Of a DNA stretch of 64,000 bases, positions 19,901 to 29,900 are shown in pieces. The notes beneath the pieces are model-generated. The model saw nothing but the letters and a program-made list of their open reading frames with translations, was not told the DNA's origin and ran no database searches. Location of the stretch: contig CBDFGN010000006.1 of assembly GCA_965247065.1 (NCBI GenBank), forward strand, positions 4,650,001-4,714,000, written 5' to 3'. This DNA comes from CBDFGN01 sp965247065 (GTDB lineage Bacteria; Bacteroidota; Bacteroidia; Cytophagales; Cyclobacteriaceae). A program made the position numbers and the translations under genes. Position 1 is the first letter of the stretch; the number at the start of each line of letters is the position of its first letter.

Positions 19901-20230
19901 CTTTTTCTCGTATTGCCGGCCACAAATGCGTGGCCTCCCTCTTTTTTTAATTCAGAGAAGGCCTTCTCCTCAAGGTCCAGCCTGAACTCCGCCTGACGGG
20001 CCTTGTCATCCGGTCCGTGGCATTTGTAGCACCGGTCTGATAGGGATTGGCTTTACATGAAAGTTAAAATCGACTTTATCGGGCAGTTCATTATATGCCT
20101 GCTGGACATCGACTGGCAAGGAAGGCTGGCAACCTGTAAATAATGACAATGGCAACGTCAATAACAACGTCAATCTCAATAATTGGTGGTTATGAAAATG
20201 CCGGACCGGGGCTGCCACTGGTTCTTTCAT
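16891..20230 (-). pseudogene. PSCyt1-DUF1549-LamG-DUF1553 gene with one frameshift (copy 2)
   Basis: A full-length relative of the other LamG-containing copies (about 1110 residues), split by a 1-bp insertion. The first 74 codons (20230-20006) give a lipoprotein signal ending LFTGC and the start of PSCyt1 up to HVKPI. There a run of three G (20043-20045, plus strand) replaces the expected two. One base shifted, translation resumes as LSDRCYKCHGPD and runs uninterrupted to the stop at 16891. The longest open part starts at 19923 and lacks the first heme motif. Everything downstream (DUF1549 with CATCHDHKFD, LamG, DUF1553) is intact. A short-homopolymer sequencing error and a recent mutation are both possible. 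Confidence 0.85.
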
Positions 20231-20266
20231 TGATATTGAAATTGCAATTGCCCTTGTGCTTGGTCT

Positions 20267-21712
20267 TTAAGTCAGTATGTCGTTCACCACCTTGCCATGT
20301 ACATCGGTCAGCCGGTAGCGCCGGCCCTGGAACTTATAGTTAAACCTCTCATGATCGATGCCTAGAAGATGCATCAGGGTCGCTTGGAAATCATGAATGT
20401 GAACCGGGTTTTCTACAATGTTGTAGCTAAAATCATCGGTTTGGCCGTAGGTCATCCCTTTTTTGACGCCAGCTCCTGCCATCCAGATGGTAAAGCATTT
20501 GGGATGGTGATCGCGGCCGTATTTGGTTTCGGTTAACTCCCCTTGAGAATAATTGGTCCGGCCAAATTCCCCGCCCCAGATAACCAGGGTTTCGTCCAGC
20601 AGTCCGCGTTGTTTCAAGTCGGTAATCAAAGCGGCAGAAGCCTGGTCGGTGTCTTTACATTGACGCTGGATTTTTTCGGGTAGGTAGTCATGGTGGTCCC
20701 ATCCGCGGTGGTACAGTTGAATGAATTTTACCCCCTTTTCGGCCAGCCTGCGGGCGAGCAGACAGTTGGCCGCAAAAGTTCCTGGATCCCGGGATTCCGG
20801 GCCGTACAGATCATAGATATAATCAGGCTCATCAGAAGTATCTGTGATTTCGGGAACGGATGTTTGCATTCGGAATGCCATTTCGTACTGGGCGATCCTG
20901 GCTTCTATTTCAGGATCGTTGAATTGCTCCGATTGACCCTCCTGCATTTCCTTGAGAATATCCAGTTGCGCCTTCCGGTCGTTTTGATCCACTCCGGGCG
21001 GATTTTTCAGGTAAAGCACCGGATCCTTACCGGACCTGAACTGAACCCCCTGATGCTGGGAAGGGAGAAAACCATTGCCCCAGAGGCGAGCATATAGCGG
21101 CTGCCCGTAACGCTCTTTGGTGATCAGAACAATAAAGGCGGGCAAATTTTCATTGTCACTTCCCAGCCCGTAATCTATCCAGGAGCCGATGGCTGGTCGT
21201 CCCGGGAACTGCGAACCGGTTTGAATAAATGTCGCGGCGGGGTCGTGGTTAATGGCCTCCGTATACATGGACTTGATCAGGCAGATCTCATCCACAATCT
21301 TGGATTGATGGGGAAATAAGTCACTCACCCAGTTGCCCGATTGTCCATGCTGTTTAAATGGGGAAAATGAGCCGGTCATCGAAAACGAGGTCTGTCCGGC
21401 GGTCATACCGGTCAATCGCTGGCCCTGTCTGACCGACTCAGGCAGCTCTTGTCCACGCATCTTGTTCAGCAACGGTTTGTAGTCGAATAATTCAATTTGG
21501 GATGGAGCACCACTTTGGAACAGATAGATAACTCTTTTGGCTTTGGGGGCAAAGTGCGGCAAGACCGGACTGTAGGATCCTTCCCCGGTTTTGGCAAGCA
21601 GCTCTGATGGATTAAGCAAGGAAGCCAACCCCAGCGCGCCGAACCCCATTGCCGATTTGGTCAGGAAATCCCGTCGGCTTTGGATATGTTGGTAATGGTT
21701 GCAACCGTCCAT
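20267..21712 (-). CDS. DUF1501 protein, Tat-type signal (copy 2)
   Basis: A 481-residue DUF1501 protein with SRRDFLTKSAMGFGALGLASLL near residues 12-33, a twin-arginine-like export signal. Conserved family motifs are SGAPSQIELFDYKP near residue 66, TVIWGG-type IWGGEFGRTNYS near 370 and YGRDHHPKCFTIWMAG. It sits in a tight minus-strand group, 54 bp downstream of the LamG-type gene at 21767 and 36 bp upstream of the frameshifted copy at 16891. The Asp/His positions of the alkaline-phosphatase-like fold are present, but metal binding and activity have not been shown for the family. Confidence 0.9.
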   Translation of the reverse strand: MDGCNHYQHIQSRRDFLTKSAMGFGALGLASLLNPSELLAKTGEGSYSPVLPHFAPKAKRVIYLFQSGAPSQIELFDYKPLLNKMRGQELPESVRQGQRLTGMTAGQTSFSMTGSFSPFKQHGQSGNWVSDLFPHQSKIVDEICLIKSMYTEAINHDPAATFIQTGSQFPGRPAIGSWIDYGLGSDNENLPAFIVLITKERYGQPLYARLWGNGFLPSQHQGVQFRSGKDPVLYLKNPPGVDQNDRKAQLDILKEMQEGQSEQFNDPEIEARIAQYEMAFRMQTSVPEITDTSDEPDYIYDLYGPESRDPGTFAANCLLARRLAEKGVKFIQLYHRGWDHHDYLPEKIQRQCKDTDQASAALITDLKQRGLLDETLVIWGGEFGRTNYSQGELTETKYGRDHHPKCFTIWMAGAGVKKGMTYGQTDDFSYNIVENPVHIHDFQATLMHLLGIDHERFNYKFQGRRYRLTDVHGKVVNDILT

Positions 21713-21740
21713 AATGTTTTCCGTTTTGTGTTTTATGTTT

Positions 21741-21773
21741 TCCGTCTACCGTCCACCGTCCACCGTCTACCGT
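21741..21773. repeat. CCGTCTA/CCGTCCA heptamer array
   Basis: Four to five heptamer units lie in the 54-bp gap between the DUF1501 start and the stop codon of the LamG-type gene at 21767, running into that stop codon as at 16891 and 26921. Confidence 0.75.
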
Positions 21774-24700
21774 TTCATATACGCTTCATCAAAATTCATA
21801 ACGGTGCTGGCTACCATCGCCAGGGCCGCGGTTTGAACTTTGTCCAAATTACTATCGAACGGATATTCTCCTACCTGAAGCAACTCATCCGCTGCTTTAG
21901 GGTTTTGTTTGAACTTATCCAGAGCAATCTGATATTGCTTTTTCATCAACCGCATCTCATCGGGATTTGGCTTTCTTCCACAAAGCAACCTGAAACCATA
22001 TTGGGTTTGATCTTCGAGGCTTTCCCCACCCTCCTTTTGAATCCTTTGGGCCAATACTCTAGCGGTTTCCACAAACTGGGGATCATTCAGCAATACCAGG
22101 GCTTGTAAGGGCGTATTAGTCTTCTCCCTTTTGACAACGCATACCGACCTGGTGGGGGCATCAAAAGCAATCATTGCCGGATGAGGGGTGGTGCGGCGGA
22201 TAAAGGTATACATACTCCGCCGATAAAGACTATCTCCCGAATTATGCTCATAAGCTAAACTAGGTCCCGTTTTTTCGACCCATAGTCCTGCGGGTTGATA
22301 CGGCTTTACACTTGGGCCACCTACTTTTTGAGTTAATAATCCACTTGAGGCCAAAGCATTGTCACGGATCATCTCGGCTGGTAAGCGGTGACTTGGGCCG
22401 CGGGCCAGGAACAGATTTTTGGCATCTTTTAACAGGTGGTCCGGACTAGCGACAGATGATTGCCGATAGGTGGCCGACATTACCATGGTTTTGACCAAAC
22501 CTTTTAGATCCCAGCCTGATTCCATAAACTGAATGGCCAACCAGTCCAACAATTCGGGATGCGTGGGCAACGCTCCCTGAGTCCCGAAGTCATGAGGCGT
22601 CTCCACTATTCCCCTCCCAAAGAACATCTGCCAATAGCGGTTCACAGTTACCCGGGCTGTAAGAGGATTCTTATCATCCACCAACCACTGCGCCAGGCCC
22701 AGGCGGTTCCTGGGCAAACCCTCCCTGAAAGCCAACACTTTTTGTGGAGTACCCGGTCCGACTTCCGTTGTCGGTGAGTTATATTGCCCACGGTTCAGGA
22801 TAAAGGTTTTCCTGGACACCGGCATGTCCTCCATCACCATGATCTCCGGAACATTTTCCAGGAGTTCCAGTTTTCTGGCAAGTAACGTTTGTAGTTCCTT
22901 GATTAACCTCCGGTAATCTGAGTGATTTCGATTCAGGTAGTGGTCGATATAATCGGCTTGTGTAAAAATGTCCGGCTCTAAGCTGGTTTTAGTTTCACCC
23001 TCATATACACCGGCTACTTCCCGGGCTGTCAGGTACCTATTGAATAATTTAATGTGATCAATACTTCCTATAAAAACTCCATTATCACCAGTATAAAACC
23101 GGCCGCTCCTGCCCACCATTACCGGCTTTTGGTGCCATCCTTCCTGTTTTTTCCAATCATAGACAATGGTTCTGTAGAGATTATCGTAATCGGTAGAGCA
23201 TTTGATCTTCTTTCCGTTGACGTATAAGTGAATTCCGCTGGCTTGGCCCAAGCCATCATAAGTGAACAAAACATGATGCCACTCCTCTTTAGGAATCGAA
23301 ATGTCAGCGGTGATTTGCATGTAATTGTGAGGCCAGAAGCTGATCATCCGAACGGAAGGACGATTTAGAGTGTCTAAAAACAGATCCCAGCCTCTCCAGG
23401 CATTTAGGGTTAACTCCCCCGAAATACCCATAATGCTCTGGTTCTCTCCTTCCTTTTCGGTGTGTATCCAGGCCCCAGCTGAAAACGGCTGGTTCATTTC
23501 GAACTGGCCTACATCCCTTAGAAAAACGAGGTCGTACTCTTTCTCTGTTCTGAGCGCATTGCCAAATTTTCCTTTCACTACCTGGGGTTCTCCCGATGCA
23601 ACTGACTGGGGATTGTTGTCAACTATTTTGTCAATTGGGGTGTTTCTTAGTACTCTGTGAACAACTCCTTCTACTTTGATCTTCTCAGGTCGGACAGTTT
23701 CGAAAGGAAAGAAAGCATCAGCAGAGGGGGTCTTAATGACCTGGCCTTCAATTGATTTAACAAAATCTTTCTGAGCCGCGATCTGGGATCTTGTGAGTTC
23801 TAATTGTTCCAATGTTTTACCAATCTCCTGGGACAATTCAGATAGCTTTTTCTCGGTTTCAGGCTCGGGCAACAACAAAACCGGACCTGAAGAACCACCG
23901 TTTTCTGCGACCATTCCGAGCTCCTTCAAATTGTTAAAGAAAGCCGACATCTGGTAATATTCCTTTTGTGAGATCGGATCGAATTTGTGATCGTGGCAGG
24001 TGGCACATTCCAGGGTCAGACCCATGAAAGCAGTTGCTGTCGTATTGGTACGGTCCTGAACGTATTTGACGCGGAATTCCTCATCGATGATACCGCCTTC
24101 TGCAGAAATAGGGTGATTCCTGTGGAAGGCTGTGGCCAGCTTTTGTTCAGTAGTGGCCTGCGGCAACAAATCACCGGCCAACTGCCAGGTGATAAAATCA
24201 TCGTAGGGCATGTTTTCTTTGAAGGCCTTTATAACCCAGTCTCTCCAGGGCCATTGATTCCGTTCCCGATCGAGATGCATTCCCTGTGTATCACCATACC
24301 GGGCCACATCCAGCCATTCCAGGGCCATACGCTCGGCATGGGCATCGGTGGTCAAAAGCCGGTCAACAAGTTTTTCATAGGCCAGATGATCATCATCGGC
24401 TAGAAAATCATCTATTTCCTGAATCGTAGGCGGGAGACCGGTTAAATCAAAGCTCAACCTTCTGATCAGGTGTTCCTTATCCGCTTCGGGGGATGGGCTC
24501 AAGCCCTGTTCCTTCAATCTCCCCAGGATAAAATTATCAACAGGGTTATTTACCGTCCAATCAGCAGGGAGGTCTTTCGGAACTTCAGGGCTTTGTGGAG
24601 GAATAAATGCCCAATGTTCCTTCCATTCGGCACCTTGCTCGATCCATTTGGTGATCAGCGCTTTTTCTTTAGCCGATAGGCTAAGGTTGGATTCCGGAGG

Positions 24701-25036
24701 CGGCATATGGAATTCGGGATCCTCGGAAGTGATCCTTTGCCAGGCCACACTTCTTCCGGAATTTCCCTTAACAAAGGCGTGACCCCCTGAAACTTTCAAT
24801 TTGGCAAAAGCTCCCTCTTCCCGATCCAGTCTGAATTCGGCCTGACGGGCATTATCATCCGGACCGTGGCACTTGTAACATCGATCTGAAAGGATGGGCT
24901 TGACATGAAAGTTAAAGTCAACTATGGCTGGCAGATCGCCGTAAACCAGGGAAATTTCCTCGGGAACTTGCTGACCGCAGCCGGCTAACAAGAGCAGGGA
25001 CAAGAAAGCACTACGTGGAAAGAGGTATTTTCCCAT
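21767..25036 (-). CDS. PSCyt1-DUF1549-LamG-DUF1553 lipoprotein (copy 3)
   Basis: A protein of about 1089 residues when started at MGKYLFPRSAF (25036). An in-frame ATG at 25078 adds 14 residues but would place translation upstream of the conserved TAATTTTG promoter-like box at 25064, and the paralogue at 26921 starts at the equivalent MGKY. The signal ends LLLLAGC (lipobox). PSCyt1 has CYKCH at 53-57 and the HMPPPESN Met. DUF1549 carries the second CxxCH (CATCHDHKFD). A LamG/concanavalin-like domain (HNYMQITADISIPKEEW, HVLFTYDG, GRSGRFYTG) is inserted before DUF1553 (NRLGLAQWLV to NTPLQALVLLND). It is likely a surface-anchored di-heme carbohydrate-binding protein of unknown activity. Confidence 0.92.
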   Translation of the reverse strand: MGKYLFPRSAFLSLLLLAGCGQQVPEEISLVYGDLPAIVDFNFHVKPILSDRCYKCHGPDDNARQAEFRLDREEGAFAKLKVSGGHAFVKGNSGRSVAWQRITSEDPEFHMPPPESNLSLSAKEKALITKWIEQGAEWKEHWAFIPPQSPEVPKDLPADWTVNNPVDNFILGRLKEQGLSPSPEADKEHLIRRLSFDLTGLPPTIQEIDDFLADDDHLAYEKLVDRLLTTDAHAERMALEWLDVARYGDTQGMHLDRERNQWPWRDWVIKAFKENMPYDDFITWQLAGDLLPQATTEQKLATAFHRNHPISAEGGIIDEEFRVKYVQDRTNTTATAFMGLTLECATCHDHKFDPISQKEYYQMSAFFNNLKELGMVAENGGSSGPVLLLPEPETEKKLSELSQEIGKTLEQLELTRSQIAAQKDFVKSIEGQVIKTPSADAFFPFETVRPEKIKVEGVVHRVLRNTPIDKIVDNNPQSVASGEPQVVKGKFGNALRTEKEYDLVFLRDVGQFEMNQPFSAGAWIHTEKEGENQSIMGISGELTLNAWRGWDLFLDTLNRPSVRMISFWPHNYMQITADISIPKEEWHHVLFTYDGLGQASGIHLYVNGKKIKCSTDYDNLYRTIVYDWKKQEGWHQKPVMVGRSGRFYTGDNGVFIGSIDHIKLFNRYLTAREVAGVYEGETKTSLEPDIFTQADYIDHYLNRNHSDYRRLIKELQTLLARKLELLENVPEIMVMEDMPVSRKTFILNRGQYNSPTTEVGPGTPQKVLAFREGLPRNRLGLAQWLVDDKNPLTARVTVNRYWQMFFGRGIVETPHDFGTQGALPTHPELLDWLAIQFMESGWDLKGLVKTMVMSATYRQSSVASPDHLLKDAKNLFLARGPSHRLPAEMIRDNALASSGLLTQKVGGPSVKPYQPAGLWVEKTGPSLAYEHNSGDSLYRRSMYTFIRRTTPHPAMIAFDAPTRSVCVVKREKTNTPLQALVLLNDPQFVETARVLAQRIQKEGGESLEDQTQYGFRLLCGRKPNPDEMRLMKKQYQIALDKFKQNPKAADELLQVGEYPFDSNLDKVQTAALAMVASTVMNFDEAYMKR

Positions 25037-25063
25037 TATTCTAATAATAATGAAATGAAACTG

Positions 25064-25071
25064 CAAAATTA
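25064..25071 (-). promoter_or_regulatory. Candidate -7 element TAATTTTG
   Basis: On the minus strand TAATTTTG matches the Bacteroidota -7 consensus TAnnTTTG, 27 bp ahead of the chosen start at 25036. The same octamer occurs at the equivalent place ahead of the paralogue at 30202. A clear -33 TTG box was not found at ideal spacing, so this is suggestive only. Confidence 0.45.
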
Positions 25072-25220
25072 TAAACATTGGTGTTTCCCTGGTCTTTAAT
25101 GTCTAAATTACACACTTCTGCAGTAAAGGGTCCAATTTCCAGGAATCAAGTTAGCTAATTACCCAAATAGTTACCAGTTTTTCCCACCAGTTGATTTCGC
25201 ACGTATGGTTTCCGAAAACG

Positions 25221-25369
25221 CCACCCCCTAGCCCCCGCCAGCGGGGGAAATTACTCGGCGATGAAAAGGTTCAGAGACATACTACAGGATAATACCCAGT
25301 GGGATGAATCCACTTGGAGACATGATGCTTTTGCTGACCTGTCCCCCGCTGGCGGGGGTTAGGGGGTGG
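25221..25369. repeat. REPIN-like REP doublet, copy 1
   Basis: Two 28-bp arms (25221-25248 and 25342-25369) are inverted copies differing at one position, which would be a G-U pair in RNA. Each arm contains its own short palindrome, CCCCCGC CA GCGGGGG, and a CCCCCTA-rich tail. The spacer is about 93 bp and has no ORF. This inverted pair of palindromes is the layout of REPINs mobilised by RAYT transposases; no RAYT gene is present in the window. Confidence 0.75.
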
Positions 25370-25447
25370 TTGAATTGATGATTAGCCATTACCCATGTTT
25401 TTCTTGTTACATTTTATGGTCTTGGCAATTCACATTTCTCAAACGTC

Positions 25448-25536
25448 TAAGGACTTAATACTGCGGTTTCACCAGCAAGTCCAATGGCTGAAGAAAAAGG
25501 ACCGACAATTTCCCCTCGGACAGCTCCGGAGCTCTG
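25448..25536. repeat. Nested-hairpin repeat, truncated copy D
   Basis: Only the distal half of the 185-bp repeat is present (GCAAGTCCAATGGCTGAAG through GCTCCGGAG). The IS3-family element begins 4-5 bp later. The hairpin half is missing. Confidence 0.7.
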
Positions 25537-25574
25537 TCTTTGCCTGAAATAGGTTGACACAAATTTGAAAGAAA

Positions 25575-25979
25575 ATGGTTGAAAGTCAATCTATGTATCA
25601 CCGGCACTTTAGTGTGAAATTGAAGCGAGAGATCGTCCAACAGTTAGAAAGGGGACGGCTAAAAGTCCGAGAAGTTTCCCAACTTTATGATGTAAGCCAA
25701 TCGGCCGTGTACAAATGGCTGGATAAATATTCGAATCAGCGCAAACAAAAGACCCGTTTAGTAGTGGAAAAAGAAAGTATTTCCTCAAAATTGAAAGCGT
25801 AAGAAGCCCGGATCAAGGAGCTGGAATCAGCCTTGGGACGCAAGCAAATGCGGATCGATTATTTGGAGAAGCTGATTGAGATCAGTGAAGAAGACCTTCA
25901 AATTAACATTGAAAAAAAGGGCGAACACCTACCGTTGAGTGGTTCCGAAAAAACCAAAGGGAATTCCCCTGGAAAATGA
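25575..25979 (+). pseudogene. IS3-family OrfA with premature stop
   Basis: OrfA of about 134 codons carrying a helix-turn-helix (MYHRHFSVKLKREIV through SQSAVYKWLDKY) and a leucine-zipper-like coiled coil (ARIKELESALGRKQMRIDYL). A TAA at 25800-25802 interrupts it between the two; the frame continues afterward to a TGA that overlaps the orfB ATG (ATGA at 25976). An A-rich heptamer suited to -1 frameshifting (A AAA AAG) remains near 25912-25919. A second ATG at codon 7 (25593) is the more likely original start. Confidence 0.8.
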
Positions 25980-26750
25980 GGGAACTATATAAACAGGTAG
26001 GGATTTCCAGGCAGGCTCATCACCAGGCGGTCCAGCGTCAACGATCTGTCTATCTGGCTCAATTTGCATTAGCCAATGAGGTGATAAACATACGCAAGGA
26101 TCACCCCAGGATGGGACTACGAAAGATCTATCACCTGGTAAAACCCAAAGGGGTAGGCAGAGATCAATTCGAGCAAATAATGGCTGAAAAGGGTCTTAAA
26201 CTAACTAAAACTAAGAATTACCGGCGGACAACTTTCAGCCAGCAGTATCATATCTATCCTAATCTAATAAGCTCCCGGACGGTGGAGCGGGCGAATCAGG
26301 TATGGGTAAGCGATATCACTTATTATCAGAGCCAAGCCCGATTCTACTATTTAACTTTTATCACTGATGTGTACACCCGGAAGATCGTGGGTTGGGCTGT
26401 AAGCGATAGGTTGCAGGCAAAGGCCAATGCAGAAGCTCTTAGCAGAGCTCTGAAGGGGGCAACCTCAATACGTCAAGCTTCTAAAGGAAAACAAGATTCA
26501 AATCAGTATGGGGAACAAAGCCTGGGAGAATGCGCATGCCGAAAGAATCAATGGCATTATTAAAAATGAGTACCTGGAAGAAAGAGGAGAAATGAACGTA
26601 GACCAGTTGACCAAAAAGGTGGAAAATGCAGTTACTCTTTACAACAATGAAAGACCTCACTGGAGATTACCTAATTACCTGTCTCCTAAGGCCTTTGAAA
26701 GAGCCAATGAACAAAACAAAGTAAACTACACACTTAAAATCAATTACTAA
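25976..26750 (+). pseudogene. IS3-family OrfB (DDE transposase) with internal deletion and frameshift
   Basis: Transposase reading in two frames: 25976 to about 26465 and then to 26750. The first part includes the rve-domain start with the first catalytic Asp (VWVSDITYY). The second resumes at QYVKLLKENKIQISMG and ends with the catalytic-Glu region (AHAERINGIIKNEYL). The section expected to hold the second Asp (HHSDRG) is missing around 26465-26480, so the DDE triad is broken. The element is dead. Compare the intact relative at 49040. Confidence 0.82.
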
Positions 26751-26776
26751 CCTGTCAACCTTATTTAGGCAAGGTC

Positions 26777-26932
26777 ACTCCATCCACCGTCTACCGTCCA
26801 CCATCCACCGTCCACCGTCTTACCGTCCACCGTCTACCGTCCACCCGTCCACCGTCTTACCGTCCACCGTCTTACCATCCACCGTCTACCGTCCACCGTC
26901 CACCGTCCACCATCCACCGTCTACCGCTTCAT
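26777..26932. repeat. Long CCGTCTA/CCGTCCA heptamer array
   Basis: About 155 bp of 7-bp units (CCGTCTA, CCGTCCA, CCATCCA, with occasional 8-bp CCGTCTTA units) fill the entire gap between the IS3 right end and the stop codon of the gene at 26921. This is the longest such array in the window. It codes for nothing. Confidence 0.85.
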
Positions 26933-29900
26933 ATAGGCCCCGTCGTGATTAAGCAACGTATTAGCGACCATCGCCAAGGCTGCGGTTTGAGTTTTGTCCA
27001 GGTTTTGATCCAAAGGATACTCTCCAACCTCTAGCAGTTGGTCCGCACTTTCCGGGTTTTCGGTGAACCTGGTGATTTCATCATTGTACTGGTCCATCAG
27101 GAGACCAAACTCACTTTTTGTGGGTCTTCTACCGGTAACCAGCCGGAACGCGTAACTCGCTTGATCCGCCAGTTCGACTCCTCCCTCTTTCTGTATTCGC
27201 TCGGCTAATACACGGGCGGCTTCGACAAACTGTGGATCATTGAGTAAAACCAGGGCCTGCAGAGGTGTGTTGGTACTTTCTCTTTTGACAATGCAAACCG
27301 ACCGATTGGTCGCGTCGAATGCAATCATGGCGGGATGCGGTGTAGTACGGCGGATGAACGTATACATGCTTCGGCGATAAAGACTGTCGCCTGAGCTACT
27401 CTTATATGCCAGTCCGGTTTTTTCGGCCCAGAGACCTTCGGGCTGGTAGGGCTTCACGCTTGCTCCACCCACCTGCTGAGCTAACAGGCCACTTGCTGCC
27501 AGTGCGTTGTCACGGATCATTTCAGCAGGTAATCTATGGCTGGGCCCCCGGGCAAGGAATCGGTTCTTGGCATCCTTTTCCATATGTTCCGTAGAAGCTG
27601 ATGATGATTGCCGGTAGGTGGCTGAAGTGACCATGGTTTTCAACAATTCCCGGACATCCCAACCAGATTCAATGAATCGCAAGGCTAGCCAGTCCAATAA
27701 CTCCGGATGGGTGGGCAACGCTCCCTGGGTACCAAGATCGTGGGGCGTCTGTACAATACCCTGGCCGAAGATCATCTGCCAGTAGCGATTAACCGTTACC
27801 CTGGCAGTAAGAGGATTCTTTGGATCTACCAGCCACTGGGCCAGTCCCAGCCGATTCTTTGGCGTTTCTTCTCCAAAAATCAGCACTTTGGGGGGGGTAC
27901 CCGGCCCGACTTCTTCGGTGGGCTCGTTGTACTGACCCCGATTGAGAATATAGGTTTTTCTGGGTTCCGGCATGTCCTCCAACACCATGATCTCCTCCAC
28001 ACTCTCCATGACCCGCAGTTTTTTGCCCACCAAATCTTGCAGTTCTTCAGTAAGTCTCCGGAAGACCGGGTGGCTCCGATTTAGATAGTGGTCTAGATAG
28101 TCGTTCTCATCTCCTTTGCCCAGATAGTTATCTGAACCGTGTTTGCCAGGATTAAGATCAATCTCTTGCTGAATCACCGCTGCTACTTCAAGAGGGGTCA
28201 GGTATCTATGAAAGATCTTGAGATGATCCAGACTTCCGGTAAACACGCTATTCTCTCCGGTCCAATAGCGGCCGCTTCTTCCAACAATGACAGGCCTCTC
28301 CTGGAAACCGTAAAATGCTTTCCATTCGTGCAGAATAGTCCGATAAAGGTTGTCGTGGTTGATGGTGATTTGGGTTCTTTTACCGTTTACATACAATTGA
28401 AGACCGCTTGCCCGTCCGGTGCCATCATAGGTGAAGAACACGTGATTCCAATGGTTTTTGGAAATGGAAATGTCGGCAGTAACCTGCATATAATTGTGGG
28501 GCCAATAGCTGGTCATCTGGACCGAAGGTCGATTCATGCTGTCTAAAAGCAAGTCCCAGCCTCTCCAGTAGCTCAAAAGATCTCCCGAAGTGCCCATTAT
28601 GGTCTGCAACTCACCTTCTTTTTCTGTTTTCATCCAGCCACCGGCTGAAAAGGGCTGGTTAATTTCGAAATTGCCCACATCCTTGAGAAAAACCAGGTCG
28701 AACTCTTCCGGAAATCGCAACCCGTTGCCAATTCTTCCCGGTACGACCTGGGGCTCTCCGTTTGCAACCGATTTGGGGTTCTCATCCACTATCTTATCTA
28801 TCGGGTTGTTATGAAGGACTCGGTTGAAACTACGCTCAACATCGATCTTCTCCGGCCGAACAGATTCGAAGGGATAAACGCCATCGGCTGCCGGTGGGTC
28901 AATAGCCTGGTTCTTGATTTTTGCAATAAATTCTTTCGTTTTAGCCACCTGGGATCTGGTGAGTTCCAGTTTCTCAATCGTTTGGTCGATTTGGTTCGTC
29001 AATTTGACTAAATCCCTCTCGTTTTCAGGGTCGGGTAACAACAGAACGGGGCCCGAGGAACGACCATGCTCCGCTACCATCCCAATTTCGCTCAGATTGT
29101 TAAAGAAAGCCGTCATCTGGTAATACTCCTTCTGTGAGATCGGGTCGAATTTATGATCGTGGCAGGTAGCACATTCCAACGTCAGGCCCAGAAAAGCCGT
29201 TGCCGTCGTGTTGGTCCGGTCTTGAACGTACTTCTGTCTGAATTCCTCATTTATGGCTCCTCCCTCGGCGGTAACAGGATGGTTTCGATGGAAGGCCGTA
29301 GCCAATTTCTGCTCTCGGGTAGCATCAGGGAGTAAATCACCTGCCAATTGCCAGGTAATAAAATCATCGTATGGCATGTTCTCTTTAAATGCTTTTATTA
29401 CCCAGTCTCTCCAGGGCCAGTGATATCGCTCACGGTCCGCGTGCATTCCTTGTGTATCGCCGTATCGAGCTACGTCCAGCCATTCCATAGTCATGCGCTC
29501 TGCGAAGGCCTCTTTCGTTAGAAGACGGCTCACCAGGGCTCGGTAAGCACCAGGTGCATCATCTAAAAGGAACTCATCTATTTCTTGAATGGTAGGTGGC
29601 AAACCTGTTAAATCAAAGGCCAGCCTTCTAATTAGCTGCTCCTTATCCGCTTCCTTGGAGGGGCTAAATCCCTGTTCTTTCAACTGTGCGTGAACAAAAT
29701 AGTCAATAGGGTTATTGGCAATCCAGCCAGCAGGAAAGTCTTGAGGAATTTCAGGCTCTTGAGGAGGAATAAAAGCCCAATGCTCCTTCCATTCAGCACC
29801 CTGCTCTATCCATTTGGTTATTAGCGCTTTTTCCTTGGCCGATAAGGCAAGGTTGGATTCCGGAGGCGGCATTTTAAATTCAGAATCATCAGAAGTAATC

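Larger units (their letters stand above)
25079..25540. other. Duplicated intergenic region upstream of copy 3
   Basis: No gene is seen in these 462 bp. From about 25070 to 25375 the sequence is nearly the same as 30230-30545 upstream of copy 4, so this flank was duplicated with the gene. It contains a REP-doublet element and then a half copy of the nested-hairpin repeat up to the IS3 left end. Confidence 0.8.
25541..26771 (+). mobile_element. Degenerate IS3-family insertion sequence
   Basis: A 1231-bp element bounded by imperfect terminal inverted repeats, TGCCTGAAATAGGTTGACAC on the left and TGCCTAAATAAGGTTGACAG read inward from the right, both starting TG as in IS3. It contains an orfA with an internal stop and an orfB with an internal deletion, so it cannot transpose by itself. 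No target-site duplication was recognised. It separates cytochrome copies 3 and 4. Confidence 0.85.

Noticed and set aside
25221..25369. REP doublet considered as a simple transcription terminator
   Set aside because: The two palindromes are about 95 bp apart in inverted orientation, lack T-tracts and lie upstream, not downstream, of the gene. REPIN-like structure explains them better.
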